Positions 38,415-50,783 of a DNA stretch of 64,000 nucleotides are shown here, in pieces (position 1 is the stretch's first letter; the number at the start of each line of letters is the position of its first letter). A program made the position numbers and the translations under genes. Source of the DNA: Camelus bactrianus (lineage: Eukaryota > Chordata > Mammalia > Artiodactyla > Camelidae); contig NC_133541.1 in the NCBI RefSeq assembly GCF_048773025.1, positions 17,247,412 through 17,311,411 of the forward strand, written 5' to 3'. The notes beneath the pieces were generated by a model. It saw nothing but the letters and a program-made list of their open reading frames with translations, had not been told where the DNA came from and searched no databases.

Positions 38415-38709
38415 CCACAGGAGACATTTCTGGGACACTGGCAATGTAAGGTCCATCCAAAAACTTGGGCTCATTATCATTAATATCCTGCACTTTGATG
38501 ATGAATTCTGATTCAGGCTCGAGGGGCTTCCTAGTTTCTATGTCCACAGCCTGAGCTCGGAGTGTATAGAAAGGTTTTTCTTCTCTGTCCAGGCTCCGTA
38601 TTGCATGAATGTCCCCTGTAGTTTCGTCAATGGTAAAAACAGTGCCAGCGCCATCTCCCGAGAGGGTATATTTCACAGTGCCCTCTCCCTTATCTAAGTC
38701 AGAATGGAG
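38415..38709 (-). CDS. CDH12: Internal coding exon of a type II classical cadherin, probably cadherin-12
   Basis: The exon gives 98 codons plus one base, entering in phase 0 and leaving in phase 1. It encodes most of extracellular cadherin repeat EC1 and the start of EC2. Seen directly: the opening [10 protein letters not shown], the LDRE motif (exon residues 40-43), the inter-repeat calcium motif DINDNEP (75-81) and the EC2 start VPEMS (92-96). From the family: these acidic residues bind the three calcium ions that stiffen the EC1-EC2 junction of a neuronal cell-surface adhesion molecule. The segment around [19 protein letters not shown] and [10 protein letters not shown] matches my memory of CDH12 better than CDH6, 7, 10, 11 or 18. 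The reading frame is open from splice site to splice site, and a 295-bp exon at this place is typical of type II cadherin genes. The signal peptide, propeptide, Trp2/Trp4 strand, EC3-5, membrane segment and catenin tail lie on exons outside the window. The paralogue assignment rests on recall, not alignment. Confidence 0.93.
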
Positions 38710-38759
38710 CTTTAGGGAGGGAGAGAGACAGAGAAAGAGAAAGAGAGAGACAGAGAAAC
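38710..38759 (-). promoter_or_regulatory. 3' splice acceptor with long polypyrimidine tract
   Basis: Read on the minus strand, the bases before the exon are an AG at 38711-38710 preceded by about 46 nucleotides that are almost all C or T, with repeated CTCTCT and TTCTCT words and only scattered G. This is a strong U2AF-type tract. CTCTCT and TCTT words are also known PTBP1 binding motifs, so repression in non-neuronal cells is possible but only inferred. No single branch-point adenine stood out upstream. Confidence 0.85.
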
Positions 38760-39689
38760 ACCATTACAGGGATGATCCCACATTTAAAAGCCATACCTGC
38801 AATATATTTTTTTTATCAGAGAAGTTAAAGAAAAAACTTACGGTTCCTTTTTTCTTTTTTTTTTTCATCAACTTTTTGATTATAAACATTTTAAACAAAC
38901 AAAAAAGTTGAAAAAAATGTGTGGTGCACACCAATAAATTACCTATACATTTCAGAGACTCCACCATTTATCTTTGAATTGCATAGATAGATCACATACC
39001 TATTCTTTCATTTTTCTGTCAATCCATCTTATTTCTCGATGCATTACAGAGATCAGAAGTGCAGCCCACAAATACATCAAAATGCAAAAATACAATTATT
39101 TTGACCCTTTGTGCTTACTTCTTTTATATACTTTGGGGGATAAAATTTTCATACAATGAAATGCACAACTCAAGTATATTTACTATTTACTGTTTCATTT
39201 TAAATAATTGTTGTAATAGAAATAAATTAGTTCATAAATATTAAATCATACTCCTTCCAAATATGCTGAAGATAAAAATCAATGATGTGAATCCAGTGAG
39301 AGTTAAGGTAAAAAAAAAAAAAAACAACTCAGAAAACATTGAGCTTTTTCACTTGAAAAGAGAGGAGAGTTTTGGGATACCAGGATGGTTTCGGGTAGGT
39401 ATGGTAACTATCTCAGTTTAACAAACTGACTCTCAATGAATTATTCAATATTACTCAGTTAAATGATGGGTAGAATCACTGATTATCCTTTCACAGTCAC
39501 AGAGAAATGGCTAGTTCTAATTCATTCTATATATTTGAAACCTGTGTATATATATAAATAGGTTATAAATATATTATGTATAGAAAAGTTTTGAATTTCT
39601 GCTATTTCTTTTGAAATTCAACAAATGTATAATTCACTGTAATACAGCATGGAATAAGATACACAGAAATATCATAAGAGAGAGGCCCA
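38760..39689. other. Intron just upstream of the exon
   Basis: T-rich near 38805-38870 and an A-run at 39310-39324. No branch point, alternative exon or repeat could be firmly assigned. Confidence 0.5.
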
Positions 39690-39832
39690 AAAAGAAAAGA
39701 AATTATCATATGAAAATGAATATATGTCTGTATATGCATGACTGGGACATTGTGCTGTACACCAGAGACTGACACATTGTAATTGACTATACTTCAATTA
39801 AAAAATAAAATTAAATATTAAAAAAAATAAGT
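39690..39832 (+). mobile_element. L1 3' end, cetartiodactyl type
   Basis: TGTGCTGTACACCAGAGACT, GACACATTGTAATTGACTAT and ACTTCAATTAAAAAATAAAA, followed by an A-rich tail, match the end of the same L1 family as at 2152-2350. Strongly 5'-truncated (about 140 bp). Confidence 0.82.
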
Positions 39833-42800
39833 TATCATTGTGAAACTGTAATTCAGTGTTTTTCAAACTGGAGTCCAAGAATTAATGTAAGATAGACATA
39901 GTCTTGGAGATCTATAAATTATCCAAGAATAAATATATATATACATAGTATTATATGATATAAATAGCTCATTATACATAGTTATCCCGAAACATGTATA
40001 CTACTATATATATCTTATATGTAATATAAATTTGTATTCTATTTAAATTATAGAGAGTAAATGTTCTTATAAATAATACATTTTTCATCCAGATGCTGCT
40101 TTAAAATGTTTTAAACCATTCTCACTCATTTAGATACAGCCATCTGATTTCAATGTCCAAGTTTTTATTTTTAAAAGCTCATTCCAGTTAACAGATTGGC
40201 TAAAGTGAAAATGTTAAGCTTTTAAATTTTTAAATTTTTTTTTATGTTTCAACACAACCACAAAGCTTTAAAAATATTTCACATTATATAAATGTCCTTT
40301 TCAAGTAGGCTTTCTGTGTGTTAGTATTAATATCACGATACAAATACAGAAGCTCAGCTGTGGCTCCATCTTTGCTCTTAAACTCAACATTCTGCTTCAG
40401 GGTCAGTCAAATAACATCATCCCTCATATTAATGTCATCAAAATGAACTTATTCATTTTGTGAATTTGTATTTACTTCAAAATGTCTCTGAAAGTGTGTT
40501 TGTATAAAAGTGTGAGCGAAGGATTTAAACTGGGTAAATGATCTAATTTAAACAATGAGAAAACCATAAGGGAGCACCAGGTTTTGATTTTTTTTTTTTT
40601 ACAAATGTCTATGTATTTTACTCCAGTCTAAGGCAAATTGCTATGAATGGCAGGAGGAAGTGTTTTTCCTCCTAATTTTTTATAAACTGCTATGAAGCAT
40701 AGGAAGATTCAAGCGGAAAATCAAGCTGTCGATAAATGTTCTTTGAACTTAGGAATTTCAAATTACAAATTTCATCCGTACTATTAAACATAGTCAGCAC
40801 AGTGGGCACTGCTTTTACTTTCAAATTTATCTAAAGATAGAAGACAGGCAAGCCCAATGCAAAAGCAATGACTTCATAAACTGGCTCCATTTTGCCAGCG
40901 GCTCCAAAAGAGCAAGTGGTGACATTGTGGGAAGCAAGAGAAAATTCTAAGTAGGTTTTCACAATGGGATCCAAGTCGAGTTACCAAAAAAATCTTCATT
41001 TAGCTAAAATCAGCTCTGTTTTCAAATGAACGTAAGAATGAAAAAGCCAATGTGTTTTTGGCTCTATTCAAAATCCAAGTTAAATTCAGTTCTTGCTACT
41101 CCTTACAGTTCCACCTTTTCCTCCTCATTTAAAGCTGGGTTTTGCAGAGATTAAAGCTTCAGAAAAAATATGTACAACACGTTAAATTTTTGAGCTGAAA
41201 ATGAAATTGAAGAATGTAAAATTCTTGAGAGGATTAGAATTGTTACTGCACTTTGTTGCACGGCAATACCTTAAAGATGATCACGGGCAACAGTCAGCAT
41301 TGACGGGCAATGTTTAAAATTATTTATTCAGTATTGATGAATCCAGCACACGGGTGACTAGCTAAAAGTATAGGTATTTTCCCAACGTCAATTCTAATAT
41401 TAAATAAATGATGTTGGCCAGATGTTTGGTACTGTAGAATTTTCTTTGTATCACATATGAAATAATTTGAATAGAGAGTGTTACGAACTAACATGAAAAT
41501 CCTCATCATTCCCTTACCAAGAGATAACTTCTTTTATCATTTTATATACTTTCCATTATATACATACACACATATATTCATATGTAGGTATATACATATC
41601 TGAAAGAGTATATACATAAATATATGTGTATATGCTTTTATCTTTATGTATAACATTCTTTGATCATAATTACATATACACATGATATAAAAATAAGAAA
41701 TGAGTCCACATTTTCAATAACAATATGCCATAATCATTTTTCAGTGTAATTTGAGATTCTTCAGAATTATTTTCTAATATCTACATTCTATTCATTCAAG
41801 GAAGTTGAATGATTCAATGGGTTTCATTTATCCTTTCATAAATGATGTGATGAATGTGTTTGTTCTCCTGCTTAATTCCTTAAAAGAAAAGGGTAGTTAT
41901 CAAGTCCAAAATATGGTAATTTTTATTAAGTAAGAAATTTTGAATCATGAATGATTTTAGAACTTGACAAAATCGGTTTCTTAAACCTTTCAGCAATGCA
42001 ACTCAGGCTCAGCTTACGTTCTGAAGCTATTTAGTCCCTTTTGCATAAAGAAGGAGGGAGGATTACAGAAGGATCGACATGCTTAGCTTCACCTTTGGGT
42101 TGTGTTAACTACAGAAATCAGATAACACCACTTAACACAGGGGCTTTCAGCCACACTGACAGCAAACGAATACTTCCACGAGGATAAAATTATTTTCCTT
42201 TATAGCACTTTAAAAATAACAGCAAGAAATGTTTCTTATTCCAATTATTATTTTTTTTTAAAAGCTGTTTCTGAGTAGGTGCTGACTGTATTTACTGACT
42301 GAAGCAGCCAGCTCCAATAATATCATCTTTCAGTGTTGACACTTAAAATAAAATTTCTCCCAGAAACAGAGTCCCATAAATGGTGGCTATAGAAATGTGC
42401 ACTGTCCAGGCAGTTGTTTTGTAGGAGGGCTGTTGTCATTTTGTGATGTTTTCCAAGTCATCTCAGATGGAGCGTGGAAATGAGACGCCAAGAGAAGCTT
42501 AAAAAAGATAGTGAGGACGAGCTTCCGAGTGTAAGTGAATCTGAATGTCAGGGCCCAAAAGTTTTGAGAAAGCTAATCTAAAGTTAAGTGTTTACTAGCA
42601 TCTCTCTGAGTATATTTTAGAAACGGCTGCACACAAAAAAAGAAATTTGTTCTTATTTTCTCTGGGTTGAAAAGTGCACATAAAATGGAAAATGCTTTTT
42701 ATATCTCTATATCCAGCAGTGGTTTTATTTCCATTCGCTATTTGCCAGAATAAGGGGTGGTTACGAGGCATGAGGAAAGCATGGAGTATGCTGGGAGGTG

Positions 42801-43541
42801 AACTGTCTGATTTTCGAAAAGGTAAGTTTTTGCCGGAAAATCAAAAACTGTGTTCAACAAATACTTGATTTGGTGCATTTACCTGCAAATTACTAATCAT
42901 GTGTCTATAGGTATTATGGTACACAACAGATTGTTTTATAATCTGCTTTTTAGATGGATTATATTATAAACAATTTGCTGTATGAATACATATGAATTTA
43001 TTGAATCTGCTCAAGTTAATCACAAGTATTTCCATCAAAGTAATACATTGAAATGGCTAAAATCAGAGTATGGAAAAGCTTGTGACACTCAATTTTACCC
43101 TCCTTTTTTCAGTCTCGTTCACCAGGACAATTCACTTTTTAACAGTTTCTGTTGCATTCTTACTAAAAAAACACAAAAGTGAATATTTGTTAAATGAATA
43201 AGTGTTATAATAGTATTTCTTTATCAATTTATCAATTTATATAATCCCTGTTGACTTTCAAACCCCAGGCCACCTTTTTCCGATAGAGTTGTTATATCAT
43301 CTCTTCTACTTGTTATTAATGAAGCTCTGGTCTAAATAGTGTATGTGTATCTCTGTTTCTGAATTCAGCCACAGAATATAACTGTGATTCTCCATTTTCT
43401 AATATTATAGCATTAACACATTTATATCCCCTTATAACTCCTTCCCCATCTCACCCTCAGGTTCCACACATTCCGCTATCTGTATTATACAGAATTAGGC
43501 CCAAAGATTTGTCAGTTTGTTCTCTTTTTAAAAGTAAACTA
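39833..43541. other. Long intronic stretch with no recognised repeat or gene
   Basis: AT-rich, with an alternating TATA/CATA patch at 41555-41640. No reading frame longer than about 66 codons. Absence of recognised repeats over 3.7 kb may only reflect the limits of recall. Confidence 0.5.
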
Positions 43542-44014
43542 TGGTGGTTAATTTTATGTCTTAACTAGACTGGCTCATAGGATGCTCAAACTTTGGTCAA
43601 AGACTATTCTTGGATCAGTGAGAATGGTCCTGGATGAGAATACCGCTTGAATCAAATAGACTATATAAAGTAGATAGTTGTCCCTTATGTGTGGGTCCCA
43701 TGCAATCAACTGAAGACCTGAAAAGAACAGACAAGCTGACCCTTCCTTGAGTGAGAGGGGATGCCTCCTTCCTGGGTGTCTTAAAGCTGGTATGTTGGTT
43801 TTTATCCTGCCTTCAGACTTGAACTGAACCATCAGCTCTGAGTCTTGAGTCTGTGGCTTTTGCAATGGAACAACAGCGTATGCTCTCCAGGTCTTCAGCC
43901 TGCTGGCTGCAAATGTTGGGACTTAGACTCCATAATTTTTCAAGCCAATTTCTGATAATAAATCAATATATATATCCTACTGGCTGTTTCTCTGGAAAAC
44001 CCTGATAAATGCAT
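43542..44014 (+). mobile_element. Solo LTR of ERVL type (MLT2-like), fossil
   Basis: TGGTTAATTTTATGTCTTAA start, CTTTGGTCAAAGACTATTCT, CATGCAATCAACTGAAGACC, ACTTGAACTGAACCATCAGC and the end TTTCTCTGGAAAACCCTGAT match the ERVL LTR consensus I recall as MLT2. About 473 bp, solo, old. Confidence 0.75.
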
Positions 44015-44479
44015 AAACCTTCAAACGCTTGTCTATCAGTTAATGCCAAAGCATAAAGCCAAACAAAAAACTAACAGTCTTTTGATCATTATAGTATTCA
44101 TATTTTTGTTCCATAGCCAGATAACCTACAATGCCTATATGATTACTATATTTTCATTTTGCATATGGAGTTTCCTTGAGATCTTTTTCATACCTTTACG
44201 CTTACCCCATTTATCAGGACCAATCCCAAATCTCCTTTTTACAACATAACTCCTTCAGGGGGCCCTCTATCTACTCCAAACTAGGGCATTTGCATAATTT
44301 CCAACCTGGCATTTTTCCTTATTAATCTCCTGGCTTGAAACACTATTTCCTGGATTTTACATTTTCTTTCATGTTAGTTTACTAATTTGTTTTTTGCCAC
44401 CAATCTCCCATAACTTCCTGAGAGTGTGTCTGTAAGAGGCAAGTTACTTAAGTCTTCACATGTCAGAAATGCCTTTTTT

Positions 44480-45232
44480 TTTTACCTTCATAGTTACTTA
44501 ATTATTGTCTGGGCGTACAGTTCTAGATTGGAAATATTATCCCTTCACACATTTAAAGGGATTGATCCATTGTCTTCTGTAAACCAAAGGTAAAACTTAT
44601 GTCTGTCTGATAATATTTCCATTGCAGGTAAAGAAACTGTTTTTTCTCTTCCTTTTTATTTTCCTCTAAAATGTTTTCAATCTTATTTTTATTTTGGTAT
44701 TCTAATTATTTAGAACACTGTCTGCCTCATCTCCAAGTGTGGACTTGTGTGTGCTTGTCCTTTAAACATTGTCTCCAATGTGAGTTGGTACTGTTGTGTT
44801 TTATTGCATTGGGTACGTAGTCACCTCTTTCAATTCAAAAACTGTTTCCTTCAGCACTGAGAAATTCCCTTCTATGATTATTTCAATGATTATGTTCTAT
44901 CCTCTGTTTTTTGTTGTTGTTGTTATATATCTGGAATTCATACATTTAATGTTAGACCTCATGTACCTTCTATAAATAATATAATTTTTCTACAATTATT
45001 AATTTCTATATCACTTGGTCTATTTTGTGAAAAAATTAAAATTTATCTTACAATTATTATTGATTATTTTCTTCATTTTCAAAGCTAATAAAGATATATC
45101 CATGTGTGCACACACATATACCACAACATATTAATTTCCAAGATTTCTTTCCTTTTCTATTAATATTCCCTTTTAATGGAATCATGCTCTTATTTTGCAG
45201 ACACTAGGAATTCTTGGATCTTTCTGAGGACT

Positions 45233-45289
<57 letters not shown>

Positions 45290-45700
45290 CCCTAAATGAT
45301 CTGCTCCTTCAAGATTACTTTCCTGTTTTTGGAATTTGAGTCTTTGTCTTTTATATTGCTGGCCTTCCTCAAGTATCTGATGACCTTCAGTAGTCTGTTC
45401 ATATCTAAAGATGGAGTTTTGAACTTGCAGGTTGAATTTATTGATTACAGTTTTGTCCTAGGATGAATGGAAAGAAAAATCGATCATTCCTTTTAATTTC
45501 AGATATTTGACTGAGTACATTCTAACCACAATCGAGTTCTACTGCCGCCTCATTTCTTTCAGATTCTTTACAGAAATTTAAAAAAGAATTTTTTTAGTGT
45601 TTATATTCTGCTCATTTACACCTGGATTCCATGCATTACCATGCAGGTAGGAGAAATTCCTACACAGACTCAGTTGATCTCTGTTTCACCCTGCATGTCT
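44480..45700 (-). mobile_element. Old L1 fragment, ORF1/5' region in antisense
   Basis: TACAGTTCTAGATTGGAAAT, CCATTGTCTTCTGTAAACC and TCTGGAATTCATACATTTAA followed by TGTTAGACCTCATGTACCTT match the complement of the old L1/HAL1 ORF1 region. The part beyond 45110 (CCTCAAGTATCTGATGACCT) is less certain. Sense to the cadherin gene. Confidence 0.55.
45236..45287 (+). repeat. (GT)26 microsatellite
   Basis: Fifty-two bases of pure alternating GT, within the L1 fragment. Likely length-variable and able to form Z-DNA. Confidence 0.97.
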
Positions 45701-46127
45701 TTTTCCTTTTCTCTTAATCAGCATTTTTGAGTCTTTTTCAGAGTTGTCCCTCCTTAGCTAGAGCCCTTTAAATATAAACACATGTAGCTTTTCTGAACTT
45801 GTTTGACCAGGCACCAATCCTTAACCCACTTACTAGTTTGCAGAAATTGGCTAAACTGTCTGAAGCCCTCCACGCCATCCCGATCAGGGTTATAGCTACC
45901 ATGATCCAACAACCAGCCAGATTCAAATTTCTCCTCTTGTTTCTCCAAATGTTTTTTTTTTTTCAGTTCTTTCTTTATTTTTTTTTGAACATAGATCCAA
46001 GCAAGTTGAATCATTGTATTTGGATTTTGTGTATTTATTTTCTTTACATTTAAAAGGATCATGCATGTTAATATTTTCTTATCTGCTTGTCATCATCTTA
46101 TTTTCAGGGAACTAGGCCCCCATTCTG

Positions 46128-46169
46128 AATGCATGTATCTGCTAGAACAATGCATGTATCTGCTAGAAC
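46128..46169 (+). repeat. Exact tandem duplication of 21 bp
   Basis: AATGCATGTATCTGCTAGAA plus C occurs twice in a row with no mismatch (46128-46148, 46149-46169). Confidence 0.97.
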
Positions 46170-47779
46170 AAGAAACTTCCTGATGTGATTTTAAGTCTTT
46201 AATATTCTGTCTTAGAACATCTCTTCTTCAGTTTTTAAGTATCTATGAGCCAACGTGGTACCATGACAGTGTGCCCTACTTAATACTGAGATCCTTGTAA
46301 CACAAATTACAGACATCTTCTGCCAACTTACTCTATAAACACATTCAACGTAAGGGAAAGGTTCCTTGTACAGGATGGGCCTCAGTAAATTTTGGGGTAA
46401 TGACAGCATGTAAGTGGAAATACTCATTTCCAGTTTTCAAATCAATGACTACGAAGGCTGTGGAATGGTTTAATACCATGATCCAGCAGTTAGTGAATGA
46501 GATAATGCAGTAAAACTACAGCTTTTATTTATATACAGGATTTATTCAGATAAACTGGCCAAAATGAGTATGAGAAGGTTCTATGTGAATTTCTTTGGCT
46601 GAGATAATTTCACTATGTACAGAACAAACTAAATTTGCTACATTCCCCCTGGTGAACTTAAAATACTTAGTCTTTCTTCTTTTGCAGTTGCTTAATTCTC
46701 AGGAACATCATAGCAGCCATTGTATTGGCGACAAAGTGATTAGATTATGTTCAAGGCTTTGTTTATTGTCAAAAGCAGACCAGACACAGAGATTATCTGT
46801 GACTCTGCCTGAGTAATGTCATCATGCAAAATTTCTCTCTTTTGGAAGCCACTGAATGCCCAAGGATATTTGACATTCTATTCCATTCTCCTCCCTAAGG
46901 GGACTCATTTGTTCTTTCTACCTTGATTGTTGTCATTTGAGCAAGAGGAATACCACTTTGCCAGGCTGGGAATTCCCTCTAACAGCCCAATTTGAGTTGA
47001 GAACTCCCCTGCCTGTGTTACAGACCCAGCGTTATTTATCATCTGGAAATATTTCAGCTTCTGTTTAAGAGAGGAGAAATCCATTTCAAAAAGGCCCACA
47101 CCTCCTCCGAGTTATGCCAAGGAAGAGCAGAGAACAAAGACCATTTGCAATGCTTGGGAGCAACAAAGCTGATGTGCTTGGATATATTACACATCCCTTG
47201 AAAGAAAAAGTATATACTATTCACCCAACGTTCTCTTTCATCTTTCTTTTCTCCTTGAATATGGCATATGTGGTTACATGTGAGGGGCATCCTAACTATT
47301 TTCTCAGATTGTCATATTTTACAACTGTAGCTCATCCAGATTACATTATATCATTTGAGAGTGTCATAGTATATTAATAGGTACTTCGGTAAAAGTTTGA
47401 GAGGTCATTGGCATGGTGCCTGGATTTGGGAGGAAAAATATGGGAGGAGAAGGTTAAAATAATTTCTTTCCTACATTTCCAAAGCTGTAAAACATTCTTC
47501 ACAAAGCCAGGTCTTAGGTAACAAAACATTCCCAGACAATAAACTATTTTTATCAAATTGTCAGCAAGAGAATCTCTACTTGGAATAAAAGTGAATTTTA
47601 TATATGATTTCAAATGTGGTTATTTTTCAGAATACTAGAGAGATTTGTATGATTTATTCTAGATTCAAAATAAATACCAAAAATAATGCCAATCTAATGA
47701 ATTATTAATAGTGATATATTATTATAGCTAGATATCATTTATTAATTTATTACTATTCTGTCTCTGTGTTATTACTTTT
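46170..47779. other. Intronic stretch without recognised gene
   Basis: No coding signal or repeat family assigned; several open frames below 90 codons on both strands have no domain features. Confidence 0.55.
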
Positions 47780-47960
47780 ATCATTAGCACATACTGAATA
47801 TCAGGCACTGTGTTACATGTTTAATAAGCTTTATTTAGTTCTCAAAATAATCAATGATATGCTAATATTATAAGTCTGATAGATAAAAAGTTTAAACTAA
47901 ATTCTAATAGTTCAACAGTTAAAATTTAATTTTCAAAAACTGTATGGTCTACCCTAACTT
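47780..47960 (+). mobile_element. MIR SINE
   Basis: CTGAATATCAGGCACTGTGT, TACATGTTTAATAAGCTTTA, TTTAGTTCTCAAAATAATC follow the MIR core order (tatgtgccaggcactgtgct ... tttaatcctcacaac). Confidence 0.65.
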
Positions 47961-48079
47961 CTTAATAAATGCATTTAATAACTCTAATAAAGCAGACAGA
48001 CCCAAATCTTAATTCTAATATAAAACATGGAATGATCTAAAATCCATGATCATGAGCATCAAACAATTGGGGTTAGAAT

Positions 48080-48225
48080 CTCAAACCCATTAGTTCTTAC
48101 TGGATGTTACTGTATAAGTTAAACAATGTCTTTACACTTCAGAGTCCTCATATATAAAATGTGGATTTTAATATTTATGTCATAAAATTTGAAGGATATT
48201 GTAGAGAATTTAACTTCATAATATC
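48080..48225 (+). mobile_element. MIR SINE
   Basis: ACTTCAGAGTCCTCATATAT, AAAATGTGGATTTTAATATT, TTGAAGGATATTGTAGAG follow MIR order (cctcagtttcctcatctgta, aaatggggataataat, gttgtgaggattaaat). Confidence 0.65.
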
Positions 48226-48394
48226 CACTTCCCTTCATTTATCTCTACTGACATCCATATGAGCCCAGGATAGCAATATTTGTTTCCATTGATATCAATT
48301 TATATTTATAGGTACAAGAAAACTAATTGGATCCCAAATAATGATAGAAAACCCTATTAAGCTTCTATAATTTTCTAATGGCTTTACATGCTTA

Positions 48395-48565
48395 AAGCCA
48401 CTTTAATACTCAGAATAACCCCACGAGTACAATCCTACTATTATCACAAATACAGAAATCGAGGCACAGAGAGGTTAAGTTGGCTCAGGACACACACAAG
48501 GGAAGATACAAAGCTGACACTTCAATCAGGTAGTCTAACCTCATGTGACTAGCACTTAAACCAAA
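48395..48565 (+). mobile_element. MIR SINE
   Basis: CAGAATAACCCCACGAGTAC, AATCGAGGCACAGAGAGGTT, AAGTTGGCTCAGGACACACA and TCAGGTAGTCTAACC match MIR well, the clearest MIR in the window. Confidence 0.85.
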
Positions 48566-48637
48566 GCAGCTCTTTTAATTTGGTGAATATAATGTCATTT
48601 TTCTTAACTTTCAAAACTGGGTCTCTGGAGAGGAAAC

Positions 48638-48670
48638 ACACACCCACATCCACCCACACACACACACATT
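48638..48670 (+). repeat. Imperfect CA/CCA tract
   Basis: CACACACCCACATCCACCCA followed by pure CA repeats. Confidence 0.8.
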
Positions 48671-50783
48671 GAATCTTTGGTCAGATAATTGGCTTACCCC
48701 AGATGCAAACTACCCAAGTAATAGTTTTGTGATTTCAGCTGGAATAAAACCTGATTGTATTATTATGGATGCATTAATGAGAATGGATTCACTCAAATAA
48801 GGTTTGGACTGCCCGTTAGTGATTGCAGTAGGCACTAGAATAGAAGACATAACTTAAAGTATTTACTCTGAAGGACACAGGTGTCCAGAGTCCAGTAGGG
48901 AACAATATGGGTCATAACAACCAAGATATTCATTCAAACCTATTCCTTTTTATAGTTTTGTGCCGCTCAAATCACTGTTTTCTATGAAAGTTTTGATAAG
49001 CATATACTATGTAATTAAAAAGCATGTCATTTGTGTTTTATTAAAACACAGGGTGGTGTTACATTTACAGTTAAGAAGAATCATCTCAATAACACACTGT
49101 GTCTATTATAGATTTGGAACCATGAATAGTCATCTAGGAAAAGGCAAACAATATTTATGTTGAAAAGAATACAGTTCATTTTAATATCAATAAAACATTT
49201 CAATGAAAATTATTTTTCCTAAGGTTCTGCACATGTTTATACCATAATTTGCTTTGAAATATATATAATCTCATGATATTAAAGACAGAATGGAGTGACT
49301 CTATTTAATTAGAGACATAGCCATTAACATGTGTAGTTTCTTTGTTACAATGAACAAATCACCACACCTATAGACGTGTGCATGTGTGAGAGGATGTTTA
49401 GATGTCTGTGTACATGTTGTACACGAGAGAAAAAAGAGAAAGTATTTTTATGTTTTCAGGTGCATGCACATTTTTGGAAAATGAATAAGGGCCAAGTAGA
49501 TACACATACTATAAAATATGCTTTTAAGAATACAATCTAAAATTACATTATCTGCTTCTTTTCAAGGGTGGTTTGAAGGTGACCCATTTTCTGTAGCATG
49601 TGTTACTGTGGGGATTACTTTATGTGTTAAAGCACAAAGCCACCTCATTGAAGTCTTTCATTTCCTTTCTTCACTTTACTGTAACTACTTTAAATGGATT
49701 TTGAAAGTATAATATCACAAATGCAGGAAAAAAAATAAACCCAAGTACTTAAACAGGCTGCTTTCTTTGTACTGTGAGTCAAACTGTTTTATGGCAAATT
49801 TACTGTTAAGAATTCTTCTCTCTCAGTCTTATATCCTCTAACAGTATCATAAATATTATCTTATTTTCATGGATAATTTATCCATTAAATGTTTTTTGTC
49901 CAAAAGTATAAAAATGAGTAATCTTAATGCTGAATTTCAATACATGAAAAGAGAAATAGAAACAGTTACCATTCTGTGTGAGAAATGTAGTAAGTTACAT
50001 CTCGTTTCTAAGTACAGGTTAGTCATTTTTTTTATAAGCTCTCATTATAAACATATTAAGGAAAGAATCATTCTCAGGGTTCATTTATTTCCCACTAGGG
50101 CTAATAAGATTCCCCAGACCTCCAAAGAGATAATAGTTCCACTCTGACTTCAACTTTAAAAGGAAAAAAGGAAAGAATTTAAAACGAGAAAAATGAATAT
50201 AGCTTTCGCAGATTCTAGAATCTCAATTTTGACTGCTTTTAGCAAATACTCAGTATTGGATTCCTGAGTGCCATACATTGATTTCAGCTTATTGCATTAT
50301 TAATGGTCAAGGTTTTTTTTTAAAACAAGGAGTTTAGGATCGTAAAGGCAGATGCTTAATTTGACATTGATTGAGACCAATAAGTAATGAATACATCTCT
50401 CAAAACTCAATTGCTTTTCAATTAATTCTTTGTTATTAAAATTACCTAATAATTCGTAGAATCCATGGAATCATGTGTGTGTATGTGTGTTTGTAGGACA
50501 TTTTTCTAAAATGGATATAGAAATATCATAGACTGGATAGTTACACTATTTCTAAGATTATAAAAATATTTTACTGATCTTTCACTGCATGTTACAATAT
50601 TTTTCTCTTCATATATCATTGGTTGGTAATTAGGGTAAGTTATAGACAGAATTTCTGAGACTAACCAGGGTCTGATCATACTTCACTGTATTATTTTAGA
50701 TCATAAAAACTTATGCATGCTTAATACAGAACTGAATCCAAATCAAGCCTTAATTCTCAATTACGATTAAACTCCAACATACA
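48671..50783. other. Intronic stretch without recognised gene
   Basis: No repeat or coding feature assigned. Longest frame 92 codons (49869-50147, plus), low-complexity and without domains. Confidence 0.55.

Noticed and set aside
38407-38676. An open frame starting at an internal Met and running past the donor could be taken as a small gene
   Set aside because: It is the cadherin exon in part. The true exon starts upstream at the AG acceptor (38709) and ends at the GTGAGT donor; there is no local start codon use or stop to consider.
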